From the NCBI RefSeq assembly GCF_900659865.1, contig NZ_LR213776.1:1-58526 (forward strand): a DNA stretch of 58,526 nt, in the 5' to 3' direction. This DNA comes from Hyella patelloides LEGE 07179. Lineage in GTDB: Bacteria; Cyanobacteriota; Cyanobacteriia; Cyanobacteriales; Xenococcaceae. How positions within the stretch are numbered: position 1 is the first letter of the stretch; each line of letters begins with the position of its first letter. The translations under genes and the position numbers were made by a program. This document shows, in pieces, positions 8,632 through 17,394 of the stretch. The notes under the pieces are model-generated. The model was not told the origin of the DNA. It did not search any database and saw nothing but the letters and a program-made list of their open reading frames with translations.

Positions 8632-9251
8632 TAGTTTACTTTAGTACAATACAAATAAAACATTTACTAAGGTAAGACTACAGAAAAAGGTCAATAGGCT
8701 ACAGAAGTATCAACTTAACTTTTGTAAGTAGTTGAGTTAATTTTCTTAAGTAGCTATCCTTAAATCCAGTAGCACTGTTGCTGTTATACTCTAGATTTTT
8801 ATAAGCCTCAACCAAAAAGTAAAAATTTCAGAATATTTACGTAAATAGTTGATTGAATACATATTAAGTAGCTAAGTATAATTTCTATTAAGAATAGATA
8901 TTATAAAAAAATAATTATTATTAAGAAAAAAAGCAATAAATAGCTTAAGCTTGTTAATTAATAGATGGAAAGTCTAGATCGTAAGGATACAGAATGCCAT
9001 AATGCCGATAAAATAAGTTATAAAAAAAGTAACAAACAATTCCTAATTAGGCTTGCGCTCAAAGCCAATAAACAAATAAACAATAATAAATACTCGTAAA
9101 AAATATTGTTTAAATAGCTATTGATACGCAAAAATCCTATTAATCGTCATCCGTATTTGCTCTAGTCAATTACTTATATTTAAGGAAAAATACGTATAAA
9201 TACTGACAGCAAAAAATCGGTAATTTGATAGCATCTTAAAAGTAATAAGCA
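8632..9251. promoter_or_regulatory. 620-nt divergent control region upstream of the cyanoexosortase operon
   Basis: A very AT-rich gap between divergent genes with no credible ORF or RNA gene. It holds two copies of AAGTAGCTA (8748-8756 and 8866-8874) plus a near copy at about 8726, and a good sigma-70-like promoter at 8853-8882. The long leader between that promoter and the ATG at 9252 (about 360 nt) could carry regulation. Confidence 0.4.
8853..8882 (+). promoter_or_regulatory. crtA: Candidate promoter of the cyanoexosortase operon
   Basis: TTGAAT at 8853-8858, an 18-nt spacer and a consensus TATAAT at 8877-8882. The spacer contains AAGTAGCTA, so a regulator binding this nonamer would sit between -35 and -10. 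A start near 8889 would leave a leader of about 360 nt before the exosortase ATG. Confidence 0.4.
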
Positions 9252-10214
9252 ATGAATATTTCTCGATCTCCAATGGACAAAAAAACCTGGGCAGCTATCA
9301 GTGTTGTAAGCCTGGGAATTTTTTACTTTAATCTTCTCTGGAAAACAACAGGAGATATAGATAGCTTAACAACTGACCTGTTATTTTATAGTGCAATTTG
9401 CGCCTTGCTGTGGCGACGGAAAGATTCTCTAGTCTGTAACAGCGATCTGGTTTCTTCTTTTGTGGGTTTGTCTTTATTGACTATTTTGTTAATAAAAAGT
9501 ACTACCCTTTTTAGTTTTGAGGCTACTTTAATTCCTTTGATTCCTTTCTTTGCTGCTATTAGTTTGGCACTAATTAGCTCTGGTATTCGAGGTATTGGAC
9601 AATACAAAAAAGAGATATTTTTTGCTTGGTTTTTATTTTTCCCCACAGGAGTAATTGGGCATTTTATAGATGGTTTAATTCAAATTACGGTGTTAAATGC
9701 CAAGCTTGCTACTTACATTCTCTATTATGTCGGGTTTAATGTGGCAAACCAAGGTAATCAAGTCATCCTTGCATTACCAGAATTAGGACAATTTAAAGCG
9801 ATTGTGGATTATCCTTGCGCTGGAGTTCCTATGATACTCCTGATGCTGAAATTATCACTATTGCTAGTGTGCTTCTTTCCTTTTAATAAATCGCAAAAAA
9901 TTTTGATTCCTACTGTTTCGGTAGCAATTGGATTTACCCTAGGAGTGATTCGAGTTTGTATTTTAACTTTGCTAATTCCCCAGCCAGCTAAATTTGATTA
10001 TTGGCATGGCTCAAGTGGCGATGGGATTTTTTCTACTTTGGCTGTTGTAATTTTTTCTGGCTTTGCTTATTGGATGCTAGAGAAAGCAAACTCATCAGTT
10101 AATAATAACCAGTTAGTAGTTCCTAGTGAGTTATCGGTTATCAATGATCGGCAAGCTATTAGCGATGAAAAGGTAGCAACGAACAACCAACAACGAACAG
10201 CTAATTATGATTAA
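9252..10214 (+). CDS. crtA: Cyanoexosortase A (transpeptidase for PEP/PFE-CTERM proteins)
   Basis: A 320-residue polytopic inner-membrane protein with about eight hydrophobic segments. The exosortase catalytic residues are all present: Cys189 in DYPCAG, Arg234 in GVIRVCIL and His252 in YWHGSSGDGIF. Exosortases cut C-terminal sorting tails of exported proteins and hand them to the surface; the cyanobacterial type A is named CrtA in TIGRFAMs, unrelated to the carotenoid gene. The gene overlaps the next by 8 nt. The last 35 residues, after the final helix, are polar and encoded by repeat-like sequence (ACGAACAACCAACAACGAAC near 10180-10200), so they look like a late extension. A candidate substrate is encoded at 54179-55051. 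Confidence 0.85.
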   Translation: MNISRSPMDKKTWAAISVVSLGIFYFNLLWKTTGDIDSLTTDLLFYSAICALLWRRKDSLVCNSDLVSSFVGLSLLTILLIKSTTLFSFEATLIPLIPFFAAISLALISSGIRGIGQYKKEIFFAWFLFFPTGVIGHFIDGLIQITVLNAKLATYILYYVGFNVANQGNQVILALPELGQFKAIVDYPCAGVPMILLMLKLSLLLVCFFPFNKSQKILIPTVSVAIGFTLGVIRVCILTLLIPQPAKFDYWHGSSGDGIFSTLAVVIFSGFAYWMLEKANSSVNNNQLVVPSELSVINDRQAISDEKVATNNQQRTANYD

Positions 10215-10887
10215 AAAAAATCTTTGGCATCACAGGTTATTAACTACTACAGCCATTGGTATTAGTCTTGTAGCAACTTATTCTGTTATTAATCCTAATG
10301 CAGGAAATCATTCTGTAGCTACTTTTGCTTTTCCCGAACAGATACCCCTTCCTTTTTGGGAATATAGGGGTAATCAAGCAATAAATGTCAGTAAATTGAA
10401 CTCTGAAAAAAGTCAAGATGTAATTCAATCGGCAAATCGTTATCAATATCAAGAAAACGATACCCGATTAGATATTGAAGTGTATTATTTGACCGATACT
10501 AGGGGTAATGTAGAAAGTCTTTTAGTAGAGCAAACTAAGATTACTCCTGAAAGTTTAAAAACCCAAGAGATCGAACAACAAGATAACGGTTACTATAGCA
10601 TATTTAGCGATCGCGATCGCACCTATCTGAGTAGTTGTCTCAATCCTACTGGTAATAGTACGGTAACTCAAAAACAGTTTTCGCAAAATCTCGATCGACG
10701 CCAGTTAAATCTCAAGTTGCTTGGGAATTGGCTGTTGGGTAAAGATAGTATACGCGATCGTCGCTGTCTTTGGGTAACGATTTCTATTCCCAACGATAAT
10801 TCTTCTTTTCTGCAACCTAGGGGAATCCTCGAACAAGTTTGGCAAAATTGGTACGAATGGTGGCAACCCCGTTTTCCCAGTTTATAA
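10207..10887 (+). CDS. Cyanoexosortase A system-associated protein
   Basis: A 226-residue protein with an N-terminal membrane anchor (residues about 11-28, TTTAIGISLVATYSVI) and a periplasmic domain. The PFWEYRGNQAI and NRYQYQENDTRLDIEVYYL segments resemble the EpsI-like partner proteins found directly after exosortases. It begins inside the 3' end of crtA (8-nt overlap), so the two are translationally coupled. The exact biochemical role of this family is unknown; it is taken as an accessory subunit of the sorting system. Two overlapping HIP1 octamers occur at 10608. Confidence 0.75.
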   Translation: MIKKNLWHHRLLTTTAIGISLVATYSVINPNAGNHSVATFAFPEQIPLPFWEYRGNQAINVSKLNSEKSQDVIQSANRYQYQENDTRLDIEVYYLTDTRGNVESLLVEQTKITPESLKTQEIEQQDNGYYSIFSDRDRTYLSSCLNPTGNSTVTQKQFSQNLDRRQLNLKLLGNWLLGKDSIRDRRCLWVTISIPNDNSSFLQPRGILEQVWQNWYEWWQPRFPSL

Positions 10888-10915
10888 ATTTGCATAAATA
10901 TACGGAATTAATTTC

Positions 10916-11650
10916 ATGACTAAAAGCCCCACTTCCCCTGTGATTAGTTTTTTTAAAGAGCAACAAGTTTTTTCTCTAGCTATTCTACGTTTAGTTGGCT
11001 ATGGACTGATCGTGATGGCTGCGATCGACTATATTAGTTTATTAATTCCACCTCAATTGATGAATCCTGTCTGGGAATTTAAAACTGTGGGAGCAATTGT
11101 CGAGCGAATTCCCATTGTTTTATTGGGTCTGGTTTTTGTCTTTTGTGGAGAAAGAGAAGAACGTACCCCCATAGAAAATTTGTTACTGAGATGGATATCT
11201 TGGTTCTGTTTAATTTTTGCTATCTTTTTATTTATTACCTTTCCCCTCAGTATTATTAATGGTTTCCGTATTTACTATAGTAATAATGCTCAAGTTAACC
11301 TTCAAATTGGTAGTCGTATTGAAAATTTAGCTAAGTTTCAAACAGAACTAGAATCAGCACAATCTCTAGAACAAATTGGCAATGTTTTGCAAAAACAGAG
11401 TAATAGCAAAGTTAATATTCCACAGTCAGTAAATGAAGAGCAACTCAAAGCCGATATCTTAAAAAGCGTCACAGAAAACCAAAATACATTAAAATCTCAA
11501 GCTGCTAATTTACGATCGAGTAAAAGTTTTACTCTTCTCAAGCAGGGTATTAAGTGGAATCTCGGAGCATTGATTTCTGCTTTTATTTTATTATTTATTT
11601 GGCAGCAGACTTTTTGGGCAAGAATTAAGTATGAACCAGAAAATGATTAA
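10916..11650 (+). CDS. hpsJ: HpsJ-like polytopic membrane protein
   Basis: A 244-residue protein with three N-terminal transmembrane helices (about 17-42, 58-80 and 92-112), a long coiled-coil-prone periplasmic section (115-205), and a fourth helix near the C-terminus (ALISAFILLFIWQQTFW). The layout and the LRLVGYGLIVMAAIDYISLL start match HpsJ, a component of the hormogonium polysaccharide secretion locus in filamentous cyanobacteria. It follows the exosortase pair by 28 nt and probably belongs to the same operon, joining protein sorting to polysaccharide secretion. The molecular function of HpsJ is not settled. Confidence 0.65.
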   Translation: MTKSPTSPVISFFKEQQVFSLAILRLVGYGLIVMAAIDYISLLIPPQLMNPVWEFKTVGAIVERIPIVLLGLVFVFCGEREERTPIENLLLRWISWFCLIFAIFLFITFPLSIINGFRIYYSNNAQVNLQIGSRIENLAKFQTELESAQSLEQIGNVLQKQSNSKVNIPQSVNEEQLKADILKSVTENQNTLKSQAANLRSSKSFTLLKQGIKWNLGALISAFILLFIWQQTFWARIKYEPEND

Positions 11651-12062
11651 ATTAGTTACTTGAGACTAAGTAATCAAGTTAAGAGTTACTAAATATATTA
11701 TTAAAGCTAATTTTTAATTTATTTAAAAAGCATTTTTATGAAAACACAAAAACTCATAATCAAGATATTTTATAACCTTTAGCTTACTAATTAATACTGA
11801 TATTTACTACTGCTTTTAAATCATTAATTCTGTTACTTAGTAGGCTCTACAAATAAATGAGTGAATTTACTGAGGCAGCCTACGTATAATCTGTATAATA
11901 TAAGCTTAGTAACTAGATATTAAAGCAAACTATTGACTAAATACTTATATTTAACTATCAACTATTTTTTGAGTTTGAAACTTTATTGAATATATAAAGA
12001 ATTATCATTAAGTAATTTCCCAACTGTTTGATCGTCCAAAACTTTAGTTCTAAATAATTAGA
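11651..12062. promoter_or_regulatory. Intergenic region upstream of the polysaccharide locus
   Basis: 412 nt without a gene, AT-rich. Two TATAAT hexamers stand close together at 11885-11890 and 11894-11899. No well-spaced -35 was found (the TTTACT at 11866 is too close to one and too far from the other), so the promoter call is weak. The region probably drives the long rightward operon that begins at 12063. Confidence 0.35.
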
Positions 12063-14420
12063 ATGAATAATCCCATAAATAATCCAGAATTTGTTCAGTT
12101 ACCTTCTCAAGAAACAGGCTTTTCTTTATCTGAACTTAAGCAAATAATTTTTCGTCGCTGGAAACCAGCTTTAATCGTTGGTACAACAGTATTTGCAGGA
12201 ATTTTTATTCCTACTATGTTGCAGACACCGAAATACCAATCAGAAACCTTTATTCTTCTAGAAAATCCTCAAACTAAAGAATCTGCCCGTATTGTTCCTG
12301 GTAATATGACAAGAGGAAGTGCCTTTTCTAGTCTGAGAGATTTATCAACAGAAATCTTAGTACTCAGAAGCAACTCTCTAATTTCTCAAGCTATAGCTCA
12401 ATATCCTAATACTTTTAAAGGATTATCAGTAGGTGAGGTTATTAGTAAACTATCTATTAATACTCAGGAAGTTAACGAGATTCCTACAGACGTTTTGACG
12501 GTTTCCTTTATTGATTCTTCTCCTCAAAGAGCCAAAGAAGTATTAGATGCTCTGGGTAAAGTTTATGTTCAATATAGTTTAGATAAACAGCGTTCTCAAG
12601 CAGCTAATGCTATTGATTTTATCGATGAACAACTACCAGATTCTCAACTGGATTTAGATAAAGTAGCCTATGACATACGCAGTTTTCGCCAAGAAAATAA
12701 TCTAGTCGATCCCAATATTTATGCTTCTGATGTCAGTAAGTTCCGTCAATCTTTAGAACAAGATTCCAGGTCAACAGAAATAGCTCTTGCGAGAGCTAAA
12801 AGCAAGTATCAAGAACTATATTTTCAACTGCAACAACTAGGTCAAGAGCCTGATACTATCCTGGCATCTACTGTTTTAAGTCAAGATGGGGTTTATCGAA
12901 AGTTAGCAACTCAACTAAGTGGATTAGAAACTCAGTATCTTTTAAATAGCACTAACTTTAAGGATACTTTCCCTATAATGCAAGACCTTAAAGATAAAGG
13001 ACAAGAACTTCAAGAATTGTTGAGAGAGCGAGCTACACAAGTCTTAGGAAATACTGTCTCTCAGGCTGTCTTAGATAAAGCGATCGCGACTTCAGCAGAA
13101 ATTATCAATAATACTAATACCACAACTAGCATTACTAACGCAACTGAAAGCGAATCAACTACGGAAAATTCAGAAGTTAACTCTCAAGGTAACATCCTCG
13201 CAAGTCTAGGGAATCAACTTCTGGCAGCCAAACATGAAATAGCAATTCTCGAAAGTCAGATAGGAGGAACCGACAAAGCCAAAGCTAAAGTAGAAAATAG
13301 CTTTCAAGATGTACCTCAGTTACAAGAGGCTTATGCAGAATTAGAACGTCAGTTAGTAGTTAAGTCAGAATCACTTGACTATTTATTGAAAAGACGACAA
13401 GAATTGCAGATATCTCTTGCTCAAGAAACTGCTCCTTGGAAAGTTCTCGACAAGCCTTATCTACCCCATAAGCCAATTTCGCCTAATATCCAAAGAGGTT
13501 TAGCTTTGGCTCTGGCTGGCGGTGGTTTTATTGGCATCTTAACTGCCTGGCTACTACATCAGTTAGATACTAGAGTTAAATTAATTGACGAAGTCAAACA
13601 AATAACTCAACTACCTTTATTGGGTGCTGTACCTAAAGTTTTAGAACCTCGTATAGTTCTTAGTAATGAAGCAGAAATTAATATCTCAAAAGGCTACAAT
13701 TATAGCTACTCTTCTTTTACGGAAGCTTTTCGTGCTATTGCGATGAACCTGGGCTATATGATGGCTCAATCAGGCAAAATTAAATCATTAGTTTTAACTT
13801 CTTCCACTTCTTCTGAAGGAAAAAGTACTACTGCTTATAACCTGGGTTTAGCTCTTACCGATTTAGGCTCGCGAGTTTTAATTGTTGATGCAGATATGCG
13901 TAAGCCTAAAATGCATAAACTCACGAAACAGTCTAACGAAAAAGGTTTAACTGAAGCTATTGTTTCTGATGAACATTGGTCAGAAATTGTCAATCCGAAC
14001 ATAGTAGATGGTCTAGATGTTATGACCGCAGGTTCTAATGTACCGAACCCCATCGCCATCTTAAATTCGCCAAAAATGGCTCAGCTTTTGAAAGAATGGG
14101 AAGAATCTTATGACTATGTTTTAATCGATACACCACCTATTGGCATAATGGCAGATGCTCAAAGCATTATCCATCTTGTGGATACAGTTTTATTTGTAGT
14201 AGGAATCGAACGCGCGACTCAGAAATCTATTTCCCATACCCTGGAAATCTTGCAAGGCAATCACTCTAATTTAGCTGGATTTGTCGCTAACTTTGTGGAG
14301 AAAGACTTAGACTACTATTCCTATTCTTACTACTCACACTACTACAATCAACCTACTAATAGTGGTAATGAGAATCAACAAGAAAACAGTGGCATTATGC
14401 AACAATTCCGCCGTCGATAA
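12063..14420 (+). CDS. Wzc-type polysaccharide copolymerase / tyrosine autokinase (BY-kinase)
   Basis: A 785-residue inner-membrane protein. A Wzz-type domain with its first helix at about 34-52 is followed by long periplasmic coiled coils (about 190-460). The second helix (about 478-496) is preceded by the proline motif PYLPHKPISPN. The cytoplasmic kinase has Walker A SSEGKSTT (about 581-588), Walker A' VLIVDADMRKP and Walker B VLIDTPPIG. The C-terminal tyrosine cluster DYYSYSYYSHYY (about 750-761) is the autophosphorylation tail. Such proteins control chain length and export of surface polysaccharide by cycles of tyrosine phosphorylation. It heads the locus, 24 nt before the ABC exporter genes. 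No cognate phosphatase is seen in the window. Confidence 0.9.
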   Translation: MNNPINNPEFVQLPSQETGFSLSELKQIIFRRWKPALIVGTTVFAGIFIPTMLQTPKYQSETFILLENPQTKESARIVPGNMTRGSAFSSLRDLSTEILVLRSNSLISQAIAQYPNTFKGLSVGEVISKLSINTQEVNEIPTDVLTVSFIDSSPQRAKEVLDALGKVYVQYSLDKQRSQAANAIDFIDEQLPDSQLDLDKVAYDIRSFRQENNLVDPNIYASDVSKFRQSLEQDSRSTEIALARAKSKYQELYFQLQQLGQEPDTILASTVLSQDGVYRKLATQLSGLETQYLLNSTNFKDTFPIMQDLKDKGQELQELLRERATQVLGNTVSQAVLDKAIATSAEIINNTNTTTSITNATESESTTENSEVNSQGNILASLGNQLLAAKHEIAILESQIGGTDKAKAKVENSFQDVPQLQEAYAELERQLVVKSESLDYLLKRRQELQISLAQETAPWKVLDKPYLPHKPISPNIQRGLALALAGGGFIGILTAWLLHQLDTRVKLIDEVKQITQLPLLGAVPKVLEPRIVLSNEAEINISKGYNYSYSSFTEAFRAIAMNLGYMMAQSGKIKSLVLTSSTSSEGKSTTAYNLGLALTDLGSRVLIVDADMRKPKMHKLTKQSNEKGLTEAIVSDEHWSEIVNPNIVDGLDVMTAGSNVPNPIAILNSPKMAQLLKEWEESYDYVLIDTPPIGIMADAQSIIHLVDTVLFVVGIERATQKSISHTLEILQGNHSNLAGFVANFVEKDLDYYSYSYYSHYYNQPTNSGNENQQENSGIMQQFRRR

Positions 14421-14446
14421 AACCAGTTGCTAACAGAGGCAATGTG

Positions 14447-15346
14447 ATGAATAAATTAACAAAAAGAAAAATTAATCGCAGTATCAGACATTCCCGTCAA
14501 GCAACTTGGAATATCTACTCTCCAGAAAGTCAAATCAAACATCCGATCCAGCTAGTCAAAATCATGTGGCGCGATCTACTTGCTTCTCGTGAATTAGCTT
14601 GGCGACTCTTGGTTAGAGACATTAGTGCTAAATACCGTCAATCTTTCTTAGGTATCTTTTGGGCAATAATTCCTGCGGTGGTTACAGCAGCAAGTTTTAC
14701 CCTAGCAAAAAATAACGGGATTGTTAATATCGGTACGACTGATTTACCTTATCCCGCCTATGTCATGTTTAGTATGACGCTGTGGCAAACTTTTGTCGAA
14801 GCTCTCAATGCACCTATTCAAGGAGTAACTGCGGGAAAAGCCATGTTAGCGAGAATTAATTTTCCCCGCGAAGCACTGATTTTAAGCAAGCTGGGAGAAG
14901 TCTTCTTTAATTTTGGCATCAAGTTAATTTTGATTATCCTGATATTTATCTGGTTCAAAATGCCTGTGAGTACTAGTGTAATTTTAGCTCCCGTAGCTTT
15001 AATTCACTTGGTAGCATTAGGAACATTTTTTGGTTTAATATTGGCACCTATCGGAGCTTTATATCAGGATGTTTCGCAAGTTATCACCTTAGCAACTAGC
15101 TTCTGGCTATTTCTAACTCCTGTCGTTTATCCCGTACCCAGTGGTGGTGGTTTATTTGGGGTAATTATCAAGTTTAACCCCGTGACACCTCTATTAGTTA
15201 CCACGCGAGAATTAGCCACTACGGGAATTATTTCCGATCCGATAGGTTTTTGGATTGCCAGTAGTATCAGCTTAGTTGGTTTGCTAGTTGCTTGGATTGT
15301 TTACCGCATCTCAATGCCTTACATAGTAGAAAGAATTAGTTCCTAG
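14447..15346 (+). CDS. ABC-2 type polysaccharide exporter, permease (Wzm/TagG-like)
   Basis: A 299-residue permease with a cytoplasmic N-terminus containing LASRELAWRLLVRDISAKYRQSFLGIFWA, the hallmark of O-antigen/teichoic-acid exporters, then six hydrophobic segments. It forms the membrane channel for lipid-linked polysaccharide. The ATG at 14447 is preferred over a GTG three nt upstream because AGAGG at 14434-14438 gives better spacing. The partner ATPase starts 3 nt after the stop. Confidence 0.85.
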   Translation: MNKLTKRKINRSIRHSRQATWNIYSPESQIKHPIQLVKIMWRDLLASRELAWRLLVRDISAKYRQSFLGIFWAIIPAVVTAASFTLAKNNGIVNIGTTDLPYPAYVMFSMTLWQTFVEALNAPIQGVTAGKAMLARINFPREALILSKLGEVFFNFGIKLILIILIFIWFKMPVSTSVILAPVALIHLVALGTFFGLILAPIGALYQDVSQVITLATSFWLFLTPVVYPVPSGGGLFGVIIKFNPVTPLLVTTRELATTGIISDPIGFWIASSISLVGLLVAWIVYRISMPYIVERISS

Positions 15347-15349
15347 AAA

Positions 15350-16651
15350 ATGATTAATCTTACCCCAGAAAAAGTAATTGAACCTTCTCCTGACAATAGT
15401 GAAGTAGTTCTCTCCGTCGAAGGAGTATCTAAAAAGTTTTGTCGCGATTTAAAACGTTCTCTATTTTACGGAGTACAGGATATTGCTGGCGAATTAACTG
15501 GATTTAGAGCAAAAAGCGATAAGTTAAGAACCAAAGAATTTTGGGCTTTAGATAATGTCAATTTTCAACTTAAAAAGGGCGAAGCACTGGGCTTAGTGGG
15601 TAAAAATGGTAGCGGTAAATCAACTCTGTTACGCATCATTGCAGGTTTAATTAAACCCGATCTCGGTACGGTAAGAGTAACTGGTAGAGTTGCACCTCTA
15701 ATCGCTTTAGGCGCAGGTTTTAATCCCATCCTCACAGGAAGAGAAAACATCTATGCCAATATGTCAATCTTGGGGTTATCCACTAAAGAAATTGATGAGA
15801 GATTTGATGATGTTGTTGAATTTGCAGAGATCGGAGAGGCTATTGATTCTCCTGTGCAAACATACAGTTCTGGAATGGCTGCACGCTTAGGCTTTGCTAG
15901 TGCCATTCATACCGAACCAGATATTTTGTTGATTGATGAAGTATTGGCTGTTGGAGACGCAAAATTTAGAGCCAAATGTAACCGAAAACTCAACGAAATT
16001 CGGAGTCAAGGTTCATCTTTTGTTTTAGTTTCTCATAATGTAGCAGCAATTTTAGGTATATGCGATCATTCTGTATATCTATCAAAAGGAAATATGATTG
16101 CAGATGGCTTAACAGATTCAGTAGTAAGGAAATATGAAGCAGATTTATTTATCCAGGAACAGGAAATATATCATGGAAAAGTTTACTTTGAGGAAAAGAC
16201 CCCAATAGCAAGTTCTGGTGCAGATATTAGATATTTTTGTTTCAAAGATATAGATGGCAATATTATAGATTTTCCAGAAGTTGGAGAATATGTTAGTTTT
16301 TGTGTTGGGTGTAAAATACATCAAAAAATTGATGAAATCTTTATTTATTTTGCTATCAACGATCTAACTAAAGACAATGAAAGTATTTTAGTAATGTCTA
16401 GTCGTTTTGATAAAAAATGCATTAAAACTCAACTAGGAGAATTAGAAATACAGTTACAGTTACCCTGTTGTTATCTTAGACCTGGTACTTATGAAATGGC
16501 GATACATCTGCAAAAGCAAAACAGTTACGCTTTTGATATTGTTTCTTCTTTAAGGTTTGAAATTAAAGATTCTCATAAAATTACTTATTTGAATGGTAGA
16601 AATTTATTTTATCATCCTAGAAAATGGAATTATTTGACTACTAAATATTAA
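15350..16651 (+). CDS. ABC polysaccharide exporter, ATP-binding protein with C-terminal cargo-like domain (Wzt-like)
   Basis: A 433-residue protein. The ABC domain (about 20-270) has Walker A GLVGKNGSGKST, signature YSSGMAARLGF, Walker B ILLIDEVLAVGD and the H-loop in VLVSH. Residues 275-433 are a beta-rich extension (KVYFEEKTPIASSGADIRYF, CYLRPGTYEMAIHLQ) in the position of the Wzt carbohydrate-binding domain, which in O9a-type systems recognises the modified end of the finished chain. It starts 3 nt after the permease and forms the exporter with it. The C-terminal domain implies export of a completed, end-capped glycan; methylation, sulfation or acylation by locus enzymes could supply the cap. 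Confidence 0.85.
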   Translation: MINLTPEKVIEPSPDNSEVVLSVEGVSKKFCRDLKRSLFYGVQDIAGELTGFRAKSDKLRTKEFWALDNVNFQLKKGEALGLVGKNGSGKSTLLRIIAGLIKPDLGTVRVTGRVAPLIALGAGFNPILTGRENIYANMSILGLSTKEIDERFDDVVEFAEIGEAIDSPVQTYSSGMAARLGFASAIHTEPDILLIDEVLAVGDAKFRAKCNRKLNEIRSQGSSFVLVSHNVAAILGICDHSVYLSKGNMIADGLTDSVVRKYEADLFIQEQEIYHGKVYFEEKTPIASSGADIRYFCFKDIDGNIIDFPEVGEYVSFCVGCKIHQKIDEIFIYFAINDLTKDNESILVMSSRFDKKCIKTQLGELEIQLQLPCCYLRPGTYEMAIHLQKQNSYAFDIVSSLRFEIKDSHKITYLNGRNLFYHPRKWNYLTTKY

Positions 16652-16680
16652 CTATTGTTGAGCAATATAACTCATGTGAA

Positions 16681-17394
16681 ATGAAGAAATTATTTAAATC
16701 TAAGATAAAGTCTTATTTGTCTAAAGGAATTCAATATTTAGCTAATAGTCAAGAATTTTCGGCTGTATTAGCTAATAATGATTTTTTCATCCAAGAATTG
16801 AAACAATCAGAAAAACAAAAAGAGTCATTAAGAAATCAAACTCTTTTACAGCAGCTTAAATTCTGTGGTCACGGAGTCAGGTTAAATGGCAAAATGTTTA
16901 TTTCCAGTCCCCAGAATATGATTATTGGACACAATGTTCATATTAATGAAAATGCTTATTTTTCTTCTGCAGGGGGATTGACAATTGGAGACAATGCTCA
17001 TATTAGTCGCAACTTAACTATATATACCGTCAATCATAATTATCGTGGAGAAGCTTTACCTTACGATCATAAAGAAATTAGAAAGCCTGTTGTAATCGGC
17101 AAAAATGTTTGGATTGGTATGAATGTTTGTATTGTTCCTGGTGTCCATATTGGAGACGGGGCAATTATTGGTCTAGGTACAGTAGTAACTCAAGATATAC
17201 CGCCGTTAGCAATAGTTGGTAATCAGCCAAGTCGTGTATTGAAATATCGAGATACCGAACACTATCAAAATTTAGAGTCGAAAAACTGTTACGGTGGCGT
17301 TGGTGGTCAAATTTTAGCTCCAGAACAACTAAAATACCTACAAAATAATAAACAAAAGGGATATGTTGAGTCCAATTCAATCAATTACAAGTAA
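16681..17394 (+). CDS. Hexapeptide-repeat acyltransferase (WcaF/maltose O-acetyltransferase type)
   Basis: A 237-residue protein. After an N-terminal helical region (1-60), residues 75-190 carry left-handed beta-helix hexapeptides: IGHNVHINENAYF, IGDNAHISRNL, IGKNVWIGMNVCIVPGVHIGDGAIIGLGTVV. The TVNHNY segment holds the likely catalytic histidine. Family members transfer acetyl or another acyl group from CoA to a sugar hydroxyl. Its last 32 nt overlap the start of the MurB-like gene, so the two are expressed together. Acetylation of the locus polysaccharide is inferred. Confidence 0.8.
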   Translation: MKKLFKSKIKSYLSKGIQYLANSQEFSAVLANNDFFIQELKQSEKQKESLRNQTLLQQLKFCGHGVRLNGKMFISSPQNMIIGHNVHINENAYFSSAGGLTIGDNAHISRNLTIYTVNHNYRGEALPYDHKEIRKPVVIGKNVWIGMNVCIVPGVHIGDGAIIGLGTVVTQDIPPLAIVGNQPSRVLKYRDTEHYQNLESKNCYGGVGGQILAPEQLKYLQNNKQKGYVESNSINYK

